Shown: positions 1-6,557 of the stretch, one piece after another
Layout of the letters: each line of letters starts with the position of its first letter
How positions within the stretch are numbered: position 1 is the first letter of the stretch
Origin: CAZDDA01 sp964568045
Lineage (GTDB): Bacteria > Bipolaricaulota > Bipolaricaulia > UBA7950 > UBA9294
Assembly (NCBI GenBank): GCA_964568045.1
Contig: CAZMOL010000080.1
Location: 1 to 6,877, forward strand
DNA length: 6,877 nt
Direction: 5' to 3'
Position numbers and translations under genes: made by a program
The notes under the pieces: generated by a model
The model's database searches: none
What the model was told of the DNA's origin: nothing
What the model saw: the letters and a program-made list of their open reading frames with translations, nothing else

Positions 1-315
1 GACTTCCTCGGTCAGTACCTCTCTTGAAATGAGAAACAGTGGATCGACGACGCGCTGCAGTGACTTGTCGAGCCGGGCCTGAAAGTCCTCGTTGAAGAAG
101 GCTTTCTCAAACGTGTCCTGATCCGGGAAGTAGAGTTCGGTCATGTACTGGTAACGGGGTGGGCCATCGCGGCTTCCGAAGATGCTGTAGAAATCTGTCT
201 TGATCAGGCCGGGCATTTGCACATTCGACTTCTGGTGCGGTCCGGTGCGCCACTTGAGGAACTCGTCGTGGTCGGCATCGGGAGGCAGGTTGTACAGAAC
301 GGTCAGCTTGATCAT
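1..315 (-). CDS. EthD-family protein (dimeric alpha/beta-barrel), 3' end cut by window edge
   Basis: The first 105 residues are visible, with no stop before the window edge. The protein starts MIKLTVLYNLPPDADHDEF and continues through KWRTGPHQ, MPGLIK and YQYMTELYF. This beta-alpha-beta pattern, with a conserved His (H27) after a GP turn, is typical of EthD proteins, small ferredoxin-like dimeric barrels of roughly 100 residues. Family members were first seen beside an ether-degrading P450 (ethRABCD), but most have no known reaction, so a catabolic accessory role is only a possibility. The ATG at 315-313 is well supported: AAAGGAG (bases 327-321) lies 5 nt upstream. The gene starts 15 bp after the stop of the M24 peptidase on the same strand, so the two are probably co-transcribed. 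Nearly the whole usual family length is present, so only a short tail should be missing. The family call is fairly sure; the function is not. Confidence 0.82.
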   Translation of the reverse strand, partial: MIKLTVLYNLPPDADHDEFLKWRTGPHQKSNVQMPGLIKTDFYSIFGSRDGPPRYQYMTELYFPDQDTFEKAFFNEDFQARLDKSLQRVVDPLFLISREVLTEEV

Positions 316-330
316 GATTGCTCCTTTGCT

Positions 331-1473
331 CTACGCGAACGGTTGATCGATGGACGGACTCGGCCCGGTGAAGTACCGCGGGCCGCCGGGTGTCATGAAC
401 ACGCAGTCCTCCAGCCGCACTCCGAACTCGCCGTAGATGGCGATCATCGGCTCGTTGCTGAAGCACATCCCGGGCTCAAGAGGAATCTTGTTGCCGCGAA
501 CCACGTTGTGCCACTCGTGGATGTCGAGGCCGATCCCGTGGCCGGTGCGGTGGGGAAGTCCGGGGACCTTGTAGTCGGGCCCGAAGCCGGCATCGGTGAT
601 CACCTTGCGCGCCGCGGCGTCCACCGCTTCAAAAGGAGCACCGATCTGCGCCGCCTCAAACGCCGCCGCCTGCGCTTCTTGTTCCAGATTCCAAACCTCA
701 CGCTGGCGCTTCGTCGGCTCACCAAAGACGATGGTTCGACTGATGTCGGACTGGTAGCCTTCCACAGAGCAGCCACCGTCCATCAGCACCACGTCACCTT
801 CCTTGAGATAGGTGAGTTCCTTGCTCCCGTGCGGAAAGGCGGTGTATTCGCCGAATTGGCATCCGATGTGCCCCTCCACGCCAAGGGCTTTGTGCGCCGC
901 CACGCTGTTTTCTCGAAATTCGTCCTGCGACATCCCCTCTTTCAACAGAGAGACACTGAGTTTGTAGGCTTCGATGGTGATGTCCATCGCACGCTGGATG
1001 AACGCAATCTCCGCAGCTGACTTGATGACGCGACAGGGAATCGTCACCGGGTCGGCGCTCACGAATTCCGCCTGTGGCGTCCGTTGGCGAATCCCATCGT
1101 AGAGGAAGAAACGCACGCTCTCCTCGATCCCGATCCTCCCGCTGTGAATGCCCCGATCCTTGAGCAGTTGCGCGACACGTTCGTAGGGGCTCTCGTCCTC
1201 CTCCCACACACGCACGTCGTCCCCAAACTGGATCAGCTCCCGCAGTCGCGCCTCCTCGAACGCCGGGCAGATGTAGGCAATCTCACCCTCGGCCGGAATC
1301 ACGGCGGCCATCATCCGCTCACTGCGGCCCCACCGGATCCCGGTGAAGTAGAACAGGTTCGAGCCGGCTTCCAGGTAAATCGCATCGATGTGGCTCTCCG
1401 TCATCAGCCGCCGTGCCTTCTCTATGCGAGTCTGTCTCTCGGCGATCGTAATCGGGACAACGTCTGTCGTCAT
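331..1473 (-). CDS. M24-family metallopeptidase (Xaa-Pro dipeptidase/aminopeptidase-like)
   Basis: This 380-residue cytosolic metalloprotease-type protein has the usual two-domain layout: an N-terminal creatinase-like domain (about 10-145) and a C-terminal pita-bread catalytic domain (about 150-370). All five expected dinuclear metal ligands can be placed: D232 (in LMDGG), D243 (in SDISRT), H312 (in TGHGIGLDIHE), E341 (in SNEPM) and E355 (in RLEDCV). An active enzyme that cleaves the bond before proline, as in PepQ/PepP, is therefore likely. Creatinase-like relatives share the fold, so the exact substrate is open. The start is uncertain. The ATG at 1473-1471 has no visible Shine-Dalgarno, while an in-frame GTG at 1506-1504 (VSEKPFDNLK before the Met) abuts the assembly gap, so the true start may be there or inside the gap. 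The reading frame stays open through the Ns only because Ns contain no stops. The EthD gene follows 15 bp downstream. Confidence 0.9.
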   Translation of the reverse strand: MTTDVVPITIAERQTRIEKARRLMTESHIDAIYLEAGSNLFYFTGIRWGRSERMMAAVIPAEGEIAYICPAFEEARLRELIQFGDDVRVWEEDESPYERVAQLLKDRGIHSGRIGIEESVRFFLYDGIRQRTPQAEFVSADPVTIPCRVIKSAAEIAFIQRAMDITIEAYKLSVSLLKEGMSQDEFRENSVAAHKALGVEGHIGCQFGEYTAFPHGSKELTYLKEGDVVLMDGGCSVEGYQSDISRTIVFGEPTKRQREVWNLEQEAQAAAFEAAQIGAPFEAVDAAARKVITDAGFGPDYKVPGLPHRTGHGIGLDIHEWHNVVRGNKIPLEPGMCFSNEPMIAIYGEFGVRLEDCVFMTPGGPRYFTGPSPSIDQPFA

Positions 1474-1506
1474 GGGTTTCAAGTTGTCAAACGGTTTTTC
1501 TGACAC

Positions 1507-1606
1507 NNNNNNNNNNNNNNNNNNNNNNNNNNNNNNNNNNNNNNNNNNNNNNNNNNNNNNNNNNNNNNNNNNNNNNNNNNNNNNNNNNNNNNNNNNNNNN
1601 NNNNNN
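1507..1606. other. Assembly gap (100 N)
   Basis: A run of exactly 100 N separates the 5' end of the M24 peptidase gene (minus strand) from the truncated 5' end of pyruvate kinase (plus strand). A round 100 is the usual placeholder for a gap of unknown length. About 70 nt of pyruvate kinase coding sequence must be missing. If the gap were truly 100 nt, about 30 nt would be left for two divergent leaders and promoters, which is implausibly short. The real gap is probably longer, or the two flanks are joined only by scaffolding. Confidence 0.98.
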
Positions 1607-2967
1607 TGATCCGCGCGGGGATGGATGTGGCCCGGATCAACCTTTCTCACGGCACCCACGACGAGTACCGACAGGACATCGCGTGCATCCGACGTCTAGC
1701 AGAGGAGGAGGGAGCAAACGTGGCCGTGATGGCCGACCTACAAGGACCCAAGTTCCGCGTCGGAGAAATCGGCCCCGAGCCATTGCAGCTGGAAGTGGAC
1801 GACACGGTGGTACTGACCTCTAACCCCACAAGCGGCAAGGACAATGCGGTTCACCTGCCACATCCGGAATTCATCGGACAGATTGACAGCGGCGACCGGC
1901 TGCTTCTCGACGATGGCACGCTGGAATTCGTTGTCGAGCAGGCGACGGGCAACGAACTTACATGCCGCGTGATCGTAGGAGGAAAACTCCGTTCCCACAA
2001 GGGCGTGGCCGCGCCCGGAAAGACGATCGACCTGCCGGCAATCACCGCAAAGGACCGTGAAGATGCCTCATTTGCGCTGAAACAGGAGGTCGATTTCCTT
2101 GCGCTCTCGTACGTCCGAACTGCCGACACCGTTCGCGAGTGGCAAGGCTTAATCCAACTTCTGGGTGGCACTCACTGCGAGGTGGGAATCGTCGGCAAGA
2201 TCGAAACGCGCGAGGCAATCGACGATTTCGACAACATCCTGGAATACGTCGATGCGGCCATCGTGGCCAGGGGCGACCTCGGCGTAGCGATCCCCGTACA
2301 GGAGATACCTCTTCATCAAAAGGCGATTATTCGCAGGTGCAATCGGGCGGGTGTTCCTGTGATCACCGCAACGCAACTGCTGGAATCGATGATCGACAAC
2401 CCTCGTCCGACCCGTGCCGAGACAAGCGACGTGGCGAACACCATCCTCGACGGGACAGACGCGCTGCTGCTCTCCGGCGAGACCGCTGTGGGGCGCTACC
2501 CGGTGCGTGCGGTGGAGATGATCGCCAAGATAGCCGCTATCGTGGAGGAGCAGATGTCTTCTGGTCGCGAGGATTCAAGCTTCTCCGACGTGAAGCATCG
2601 CCAACCGACCACCGATGCAATCAGCAAAGCAACAAGCGCGATCGCCAGGGATCTCGACGCCCGCCTGATCGTGGTCTCCACCTGGAGTGGCTACACAGCA
2701 CGCCAAGTGGCACGGGAACGCCCAACACAACCGATCGTGGCACTTACGCCGAACCACGCGACGTTCCGCCGGTTGGCACTGACGTGGGGAGTCATTCCTG
2801 CACTTGTTCCCGAACAGCGAAGCACTGACGATGCGCTGTCAACGATGGAGGACACGGTGCTTGAGCTCGGTCTTGCCGAACGGGGCGAGCTGATAGTCGT
2901 TACCGGCGGCCTGCCACTCGGAGGCGACGGACGGACCAACTTCATCAAGGTGCACCGGCTCTCGTAA
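1607..2967 (+). CDS. pyk: Pyruvate kinase, 5' end lost in assembly gap (predicted K+-independent type)
   Basis: Pyruvate kinase transfers phosphate from phosphoenolpyruvate to ADP in the last step of glycolysis, in the cytosol. The Met at 1621 is not the start. The codons before it read IRAG, giving the conserved IRAGMDVARINLSHG block that lies about 24 residues into complete enzymes, so roughly 23 residues are in the gap. Counting from the Met at 1621, R5, N7, S9 and H10 bind substrate or nucleotide. The B domain spans about 45-140. K193 and E195 (in VGKIETREAI) are the catalytic Lys and a metal ligand, D219 (in ARGDLG) is the other metal ligand, and T251 is in ATQLLESM. The C-terminal domain is about 325-448. 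L40, Q41, K44 and V47 (DLQGPKFRV) match the Leu/Gln/Lys/Val set known from K+-independent pyruvate kinases. The stop is TAA at 2965-2967. The promoter and ribosome binding site are in the gap. It converges with the next gene at 40 bp. Confidence 0.97.
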
Positions 2968-3007
2968 TTGGCCCAACGCACGGTGGATGAGACAACTTGC
3001 CGCTTCC
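2968..3007. other. Convergent intergenic spacer
   Basis: Only 40 bp separate the stop codons of pyruvate kinase (plus) and the toroid protein gene (minus). I see a tiny TTGGcCCAA palindrome at the left end but no long GC-rich stem and no T-run on either strand. No intrinsic terminator can be supported; termination may be Rho-dependent or lie beyond the stops. Confidence 0.5.
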
Positions 3008-4081
3008 TCATTCGAGTGCCCTGAGGTGATTCATCTCCTTTAGGACCCACAGGGCATGAAGCGTGATCCATTTGTTGGGTTCGCCTTTCTTGCCGAAGCT
3101 GGCCAGCATTCGACCACTCGGCGTCGATTCGAGAACCCATCTGCCATCGATGGTCTGCTTCTCCCGCAATGCCTCCAGGGCATCGTCCATCCGCTCGTCC
3201 CGGCAGCCCAACCGGGCGAGTACCCACAGCCCACGCAGAATGTCGTAGCGGTAGAACCACGGGAAGGCCAGCTTGAGCCAATTTGGATTGATCACCGCGA
3301 AATCGTGGTGGTCGGCCTTGTACAGGCGGTGCATCAACAGAAACTCTGCCCCGCGAGAGGCAGCTTCTTGAACCTTCGGTGAGCGCTTCTCAGCCGGTAT
3401 CTCAGCGAAGGCTTCCAGAGGACAGATCGTGCCGTAGAAACAGGAGTGCGTGTCTTTGATGTGCGCCTTCCAGTAGGGACACAGCCACCCGCCGTCCGCG
3501 TTTTGAATGCTCACCAGCCAATCGATCGCCCGCCAAACCGTGGGATCATCGGCGTATCCGAGGCGCAACAGCGCTGCAGCCACATTCCCTGTCAGGCAGG
3601 ACAGGGTCATCTGATGGATGTAGTCGGAAACGAATGCGTCGTCCCCGGGCAGGTTTTTCGCGCCAGCACGCCTTCGGCAGGCCACGATCTCGTACTCGCG
3701 ACGTGCTCCTACCTCTCCGCTGTCCGCGAATCCGCCGCACGGCTGCTGAAATCTAAGAAGGTGTTCCACCGCTTTCTGAACGCCTACATCCTCCCGACTC
3801 ACATGCAGATAGCCGAGCACCATCAGCGTCCAATAGGAGGCCTTGTACTTGGGAAGATAGGGGCTTTCCGGATCGCCCCAACAGCCGGCTGGAGATTGGC
3901 GAGCCATTATCCTTCTGACAGGCTGAGACTCCGCAATAGCGCTTCGCGCGGCCTGTACAGCCGGTTCATCCTCGGCCTTGTCCAACAGGTGGCGCAGTGT
4001 CAGGTATCGGACCGAAGGATACTCCGGTTCCAAGAGCCAATCGATGAGTTCGGCCAGCCTTTCCTCATATCTGTTAGGCAT
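3008..4081 (-). CDS. Terpene-cyclase/prenyltransferase-like alpha/alpha-toroid protein of unknown function
   Basis: This 357-residue soluble protein contains several helical-hairpin repeats with QW-like turns: RQSPAGCWG (61-69), FQQPCGGFAD (111-120), IQNADGGWLC (192-201) and KQTIDGRWVLE (308-318). Such repeats build the alpha/alpha barrel of squalene-hopene cyclases and protein prenyltransferase beta subunits. The DxDD catalytic motif of squalene-hopene cyclase is absent and the length is about half that of a two-domain cyclase, so cyclase activity is doubtful. Conspicuous polar residues cluster mid-protein: C162 (SCLTGN), C201, D210-H212-C214 (KDTHSC), H251, H258 and H259. The start is the ATG at 4081-4079, preceded by GGTGGAG with 6 nt spacing. 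A GTG five codons upstream (4096) was rejected because it lies within the Shine-Dalgarno region. The gene overlaps the end of the NimA-like gene by 8 nt, so the two are probably translationally coupled. It appears to be the last gene of a five-gene run. Confidence 0.75.
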   Translation of the reverse strand: MPNRYEERLAELIDWLLEPEYPSVRYLTLRHLLDKAEDEPAVQAARSAIAESQPVRRIMARQSPAGCWGDPESPYLPKYKASYWTLMVLGYLHVSREDVGVQKAVEHLLRFQQPCGGFADSGEVGARREYEIVACRRRAGAKNLPGDDAFVSDYIHQMTLSCLTGNVAAALLRLGYADDPTVWRAIDWLVSIQNADGGWLCPYWKAHIKDTHSCFYGTICPLEAFAEIPAEKRSPKVQEAASRGAEFLLMHRLYKADHHDFAVINPNWLKLAFPWFYRYDILRGLWVLARLGCRDERMDDALEALREKQTIDGRWVLESTPSGRMLASFGKKGEPNKWITLHALWVLKEMNHLRALE

Positions 4082-4562
4082 TGTCGGCTCCACCACCAGC
4101 CACTGGGTATCCGGCCTGTTTCCCGGTCAACGATTCAATGTCGACGCGGATGATCGTGATACGTTCCAGAACGTCGTCAGGATAGGAAGACGCTTCACCG
4201 CCAAAATGCTCCATCAACACATCGAGCGCTCGCTTCTTCTCCTTGAGGTCCTCGACAAAGACGGCGCTACCAAACCCAACCACGCTTCGATACTTGAAAC
4301 TCCATTTGCACGGCTGTGTTCCACGAACCAGTTCCTGATCGACGTCCACTTCGAAGCAGACCCGTGGGTTGTGCCTGAGGATATCGATCTTCTTCCCCTC
4401 GGGTGCACAATGAAGATACAGGCGATCACCTGCGTATCCGAAACACATTGGAACCACGTACGGTGTTTGGCCATCACACATCGCAATCCGGCAGACCATT
4501 GCCCGCTTGAGAATGGCCTCCAATGCATGCTTGTCTTCGATTGCTTTGTCTTGTCGTCTCAC
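4074..4562 (-). CDS. NimA-like / pyridoxamine 5'-phosphate oxidase-family FMN-binding protein
   Basis: The 162-residue protein is the usual length for the NimA branch of the split-barrel flavin-binding superfamily. Recognisable blocks are RRQDKAI (2-8), PYVVPMCFGY (34-43), LYLHCAPEGKKIDIL (48-62), NPRVCFEVD (65-73) and KYRSVVGFGSA (90-100). The family binds FMN as a dimer. Some members reduce 5-nitroimidazoles, and others are flavin or heme proteins of unknown use, so drug resistance should not be assumed. H51 lies where NimA proteins carry a conserved His. The start is GTG at 4562-4560: an in-frame TAA two codons upstream excludes any longer form, and CAGGT lies about 6 nt before it. It follows the hydrolase by 36 bp and overlaps the toroid protein gene by 8 nt, so it is very likely part of the same operon. 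Confidence 0.88.
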   Translation of the reverse strand: MRRQDKAIEDKHALEAILKRAMVCRIAMCDGQTPYVVPMCFGYAGDRLYLHCAPEGKKIDILRHNPRVCFEVDVDQELVRGTQPCKWSFKYRSVVGFGSAVFVEDLKEKKRALDVLMEHFGGEASSYPDDVLERITIIRVDIESLTGKQAGYPVAGGGADNA

Positions 4563-4598
4563 GAATTACCTGACTCCATGCCCTCGCCGGTCCTGTCT

Positions 4599-5663
4599 CT
4601 ACTCCAGAGTTGCTTGCTGCAGGAACTCAGCGACGATCGCGGAAAAGGCTTCGGGCTGCTCGTAGAAGGGAAAGTGACCCACTTCCTCGATTGCGGCAAA
4701 CTGCCCGTTCGGGAAGAGATCGGCATAGACCCGGCTGGCCGATTCTGGCTGCAGGTCGTCTCCACCGTGAATGACGAGCACCGGTGCGGGTACCCCCTTC
4801 AGCGCCTTTCGGTAGTCGTGTTGCTGGCCCATGCTGACGTACATCGCCGACACCATCCATCCACCTGGTTCCCCCTGCTCCTCGGCAGGGACATCGACTA
4901 CAGAGGAGAAATAGCGCGCGAACTCCGCGTTAAATGCGGCAAGCTCCGTCTCCGATTTCGAGAAGAGATCACCAAAGTCGAAGTACTCCACGAGGAATGC
5001 GTCATACTCCTTCAGCATCTCTTCCGGAAGGCGCTCTCTCACTGCTTCAAACAGATCAGCACCCTTCTGCGGCATGACCAGGACATCCGCTGGGGCGATC
5101 AACACCATCGCCCCGACGTGTTCGGGAAACTCCGCTGCGTACAGCGAAGCGAGGAAGCCTCCGAACGAGTGCCCGACAAGGATCAGCGTTTCTTCGTTCA
5201 GTATTCGGCGGACCCGTTCAATGTCGGCGATCTGCGCGCCCAGCCCCAATGTGCGATCGAGGGCTTGCATCGCCTGGTAGGGGTTCTCCGAGGTCAGGCG
5301 ATCGATGGGACGGGTCGACTGACCGCATCCGCGTTGATGGTAGTAGTGAAACGCGTACTCGTTGGCAAGTGCCGCCAAACCCGGCCACGGAGAAACTGGC
5401 GGCATTCCCGGACCGCCGTGGATCACCAGCACGGCCGGTCCCGTGCCATCGGAGAAATGATGGAGTTGGATGTCCTCTTCCACTTTCCACAAGTTCGGAT
5501 CATCCGGCTGTTGCGGCGGTGTCAAGGAGGCCCGGAGGTTCTTGCCAGAACGAACCATCCCCGGTTCATACAATGGTTTTGTTGACGTGTACCAGAAGAA
5601 GGCACCGGCGATGATCGCCGCGGCCAGAACCCCAACTCCGACAATAATCAGTGTCTCTTTCAC
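4599..5663 (-). CDS. Membrane-anchored alpha/beta hydrolase, S33 (proline iminopeptidase-like)
   Basis: The 354-residue protein starts with one Lys then a hydrophobic segment (about 4-24) ending in a Trp/Tyr belt, which looks like an uncleaved signal anchor placing the enzyme outside the cytoplasmic membrane. The hydrolase fold follows. The oxyanion motif HGGPG is at 82-86, YYHQRGCGQST (107-117) is the block typical of S33 peptidases, and the nucleophile S166 is in GHSFGG. A cap region lies at about 195-290, the acid is probably D303 (HGGDD), and H330 is in VGHFPF. The triad is intact. Substrate is unknown: S33 members cleave N-terminal proline, but esterases and other hydrolases share these motifs. 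The GTG start at 5663-5661 shares GTGA with the stop of the upstream membrane protein gene, a 4-nt overlap typical of coupled translation. A TTG at 5708 would add 15 unlikely residues before the anchor. The next gene lies 36 bp downstream. Confidence 0.88.
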   Translation of the reverse strand: MKETLIIVGVGVLAAAIIAGAFFWYTSTKPLYEPGMVRSGKNLRASLTPPQQPDDPNLWKVEEDIQLHHFSDGTGPAVLVIHGGPGMPPVSPWPGLAALANEYAFHYYHQRGCGQSTRPIDRLTSENPYQAMQALDRTLGLGAQIADIERVRRILNEETLILVGHSFGGFLASLYAAEFPEHVGAMVLIAPADVLVMPQKGADLFEAVRERLPEEMLKEYDAFLVEYFDFGDLFSKSETELAAFNAEFARYFSSVVDVPAEEQGEPGGWMVSAMYVSMGQQHDYRKALKGVPAPVLVIHGGDDLQPESASRVYADLFPNGQFAAIEEVGHFPFYEQPEAFSAIVAEFLQQATLE

Positions 5664-6184
5664 GATCCTGCTTCTTCCTTCCCTGCGAACAACCTCGATG
5701 CGGGGCAACCGATTTCGCGCTGCCGGCAGTACTTGCAGGCAAACGATCCTCTAATTACGGCATTGCCAACAAAGGAGAGCATTACTAGGGCCACTAGGAG
5801 GATCAAGACTGGCCAAGAGAAGCTTCTGACAAGGGAAACAATGCCGCCGATAATTGGAAAGATGAAGACCAAAAAATCCGGCAGTACGGCAGTCCAGGAG
5901 ACAGTCGCTTCCGCAGACTTCTCGGGGTCTCCTTTCTTGAACAACAGCGAACAGAGCTTTCCTTTACCAAACCCACACACTTTGCCGTAGTAGGTGCAGT
6001 TGACACAACTTCTCTTCAGGACTCTTATCTCCATCCAAAGCCAATAGACGAGATAGGGAATTGTCAGCCAGATTGTGAGTCCTGCTAAGATAGCTGCTCC
6101 GATGGCCACGATTGCCAGAGAAACGATATTACACAAAGCAACTATCCACACTGGAAAATTTTCGTAGCCTTCTGTGTCTTCCAT
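5660..6184 (-). CDS. Four-helix membrane protein with two CxxCx6C motifs, function unknown
   Basis: I do not recognise a named function for this 174-residue protein. Hydrophobic stretches at about 11-31, 34-53, 98-119 and 124-144 suggest four transmembrane helices. The basic segment after helix 2 (R54 to K84) argues that the central loop and both termini face the cytoplasm. Two motifs share the same spacing: C60-x2-C63-x6-C70 in that loop, with a further C78, and C150-x2-C153-x6-C160 in the C-terminal tail. They could bind zinc or an iron-sulfur cluster at the inner membrane face, or act as redox thiols. The ATG at 6184-6182 is preceded by AAGAGGT with 5 nt spacing. It begins 28 bp after the DUF3795 gene and its TGA overlaps the hydrolase GTG. 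By hand count GC over 5761-6180 is about 48%, lower than its neighbours, partly because hydrophobic codons are AT-rich. Confidence 0.8.
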   Translation of the reverse strand: MEDTEGYENFPVWIVALCNIVSLAIVAIGAAILAGLTIWLTIPYLVYWLWMEIRVLKRSCVNCTYYGKVCGFGKGKLCSLLFKKGDPEKSAEATVSWTAVLPDFLVFIFPIIGGIVSLVRSFSWPVLILLVALVMLSFVGNAVIRGSFACKYCRQREIGCPASRLFAGKEEAGS

Positions 6185-6212
6185 AGTTTACCTCTTGAAT
6201 AATCGGCTTTTA

Positions 6213-6557
6213 TTACAGCACCCGTCGTATCTTCTCCAAGCTGGCCTTGGCCTCGGGAGCGAAGCCGAAGAAGGTCTCCAGTTCCTGGCAAGCGTAGTCG
6301 CTGCAATGAGCGCAGTTTCGAACGCTCTTGTTGATCCCACAGGCACGGATCTTGCACTCGTGGCAATAGGAGCTGTGGCGATCCGTCGTGGCCAGACACC
6401 CATCGCAGATACAGTCTTCCGGAGCAAATGACTTGTCGAACTGCTTGCTCCAGTGGTCGGCCACCTGTTTCAATGCCTCTTGGTCGTCCTTCTGCGTGGC
6501 AATGAAGGCCGGGCACTCCGTACACACCAGGCCACAGTAGGCAATCATTTTTTCCAT
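6213..6557 (-). CDS. DUF3795 family Cys-rich protein
   Basis: This 114-residue soluble protein has 12 cysteines. It opens with IAYCGLVCTECPAF, the signature of DUF3795, and continues with CICDGC (49-54), CHECKIRAC (65-73) and NCAHCSDYAC (81-90). The family is common in anaerobic bacteria and archaea and is presumed to bind metal, but no reaction is established. Two segments repeat the same spacing, C65-x2-C68-x4-C73 and C82-x2-C85-x4-C90, which suggests paired zinc or iron-sulfur sites. The ATG at 6557-6555 is well supported by a full AAGGAGGT (6570-6563) 5 nt upstream; a second ATG three codons in lacks this spacing. The strong ribosome binding site and the divergent gene upstream make it the likely first gene of the five-gene minus-strand run. 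The stop is TAA at 6215-6213, 28 bp before the membrane protein gene. Confidence 0.9.
   Translation of the reverse strand: MEKMIAYCGLVCTECPAFIATQKDDQEALKQVADHWSKQFDKSFAPEDCICDGCLATTDRHSSYCHECKIRACGINKSVRNCAHCSDYACQELETFFGFAPEAKASLEKIRRVL

Noticed and set aside
217..1020. Plus-strand ORF of 267 codons
   Set aside because: It is antisense to the M24 peptidase, whose frame carries all five metal ligands. The plus-strand translation is low-complexity and basic with no recognisable motif.
1480..1495. Perfect TTGACA on the minus strand just upstream of the M24 ATG
   Set aside because: No -10 element is found about 17 nt downstream, and that position is already inside the coding sequence.
1507..1659. 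N-terminal extension of the M24 protein through the gap
   Set aside because: The frame is open only because Ns contain no stops, and the residues beyond the gap are the complement of pyruvate kinase coding sequence.
2968..3007. Possible bidirectional terminator between the convergent genes
   Set aside because: The only palindrome is about 9 bp and there is no T-run on either strand.
4082..4096. GTG start five codons upstream of the toroid protein ATG
   Set aside because: It falls within the GGTGGAG ribosome binding region that serves the ATG at 4081 with proper spacing.
3978..5585. Plus-strand ORF of 535 codons
   Set aside because: It runs antisense across the NimA-like and hydrolase genes, both of which show clear family motifs in the minus frames. 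The long open stretch is a by-product of GC-rich codon use.
5664..5708. TTG start extending the hydrolase by 15 residues
   Set aside because: The GTG at 5663 overlaps the upstream stop as GTGA and puts the signal anchor right at the N-terminus. The extension is charged and overlaps the end of the membrane protein gene.
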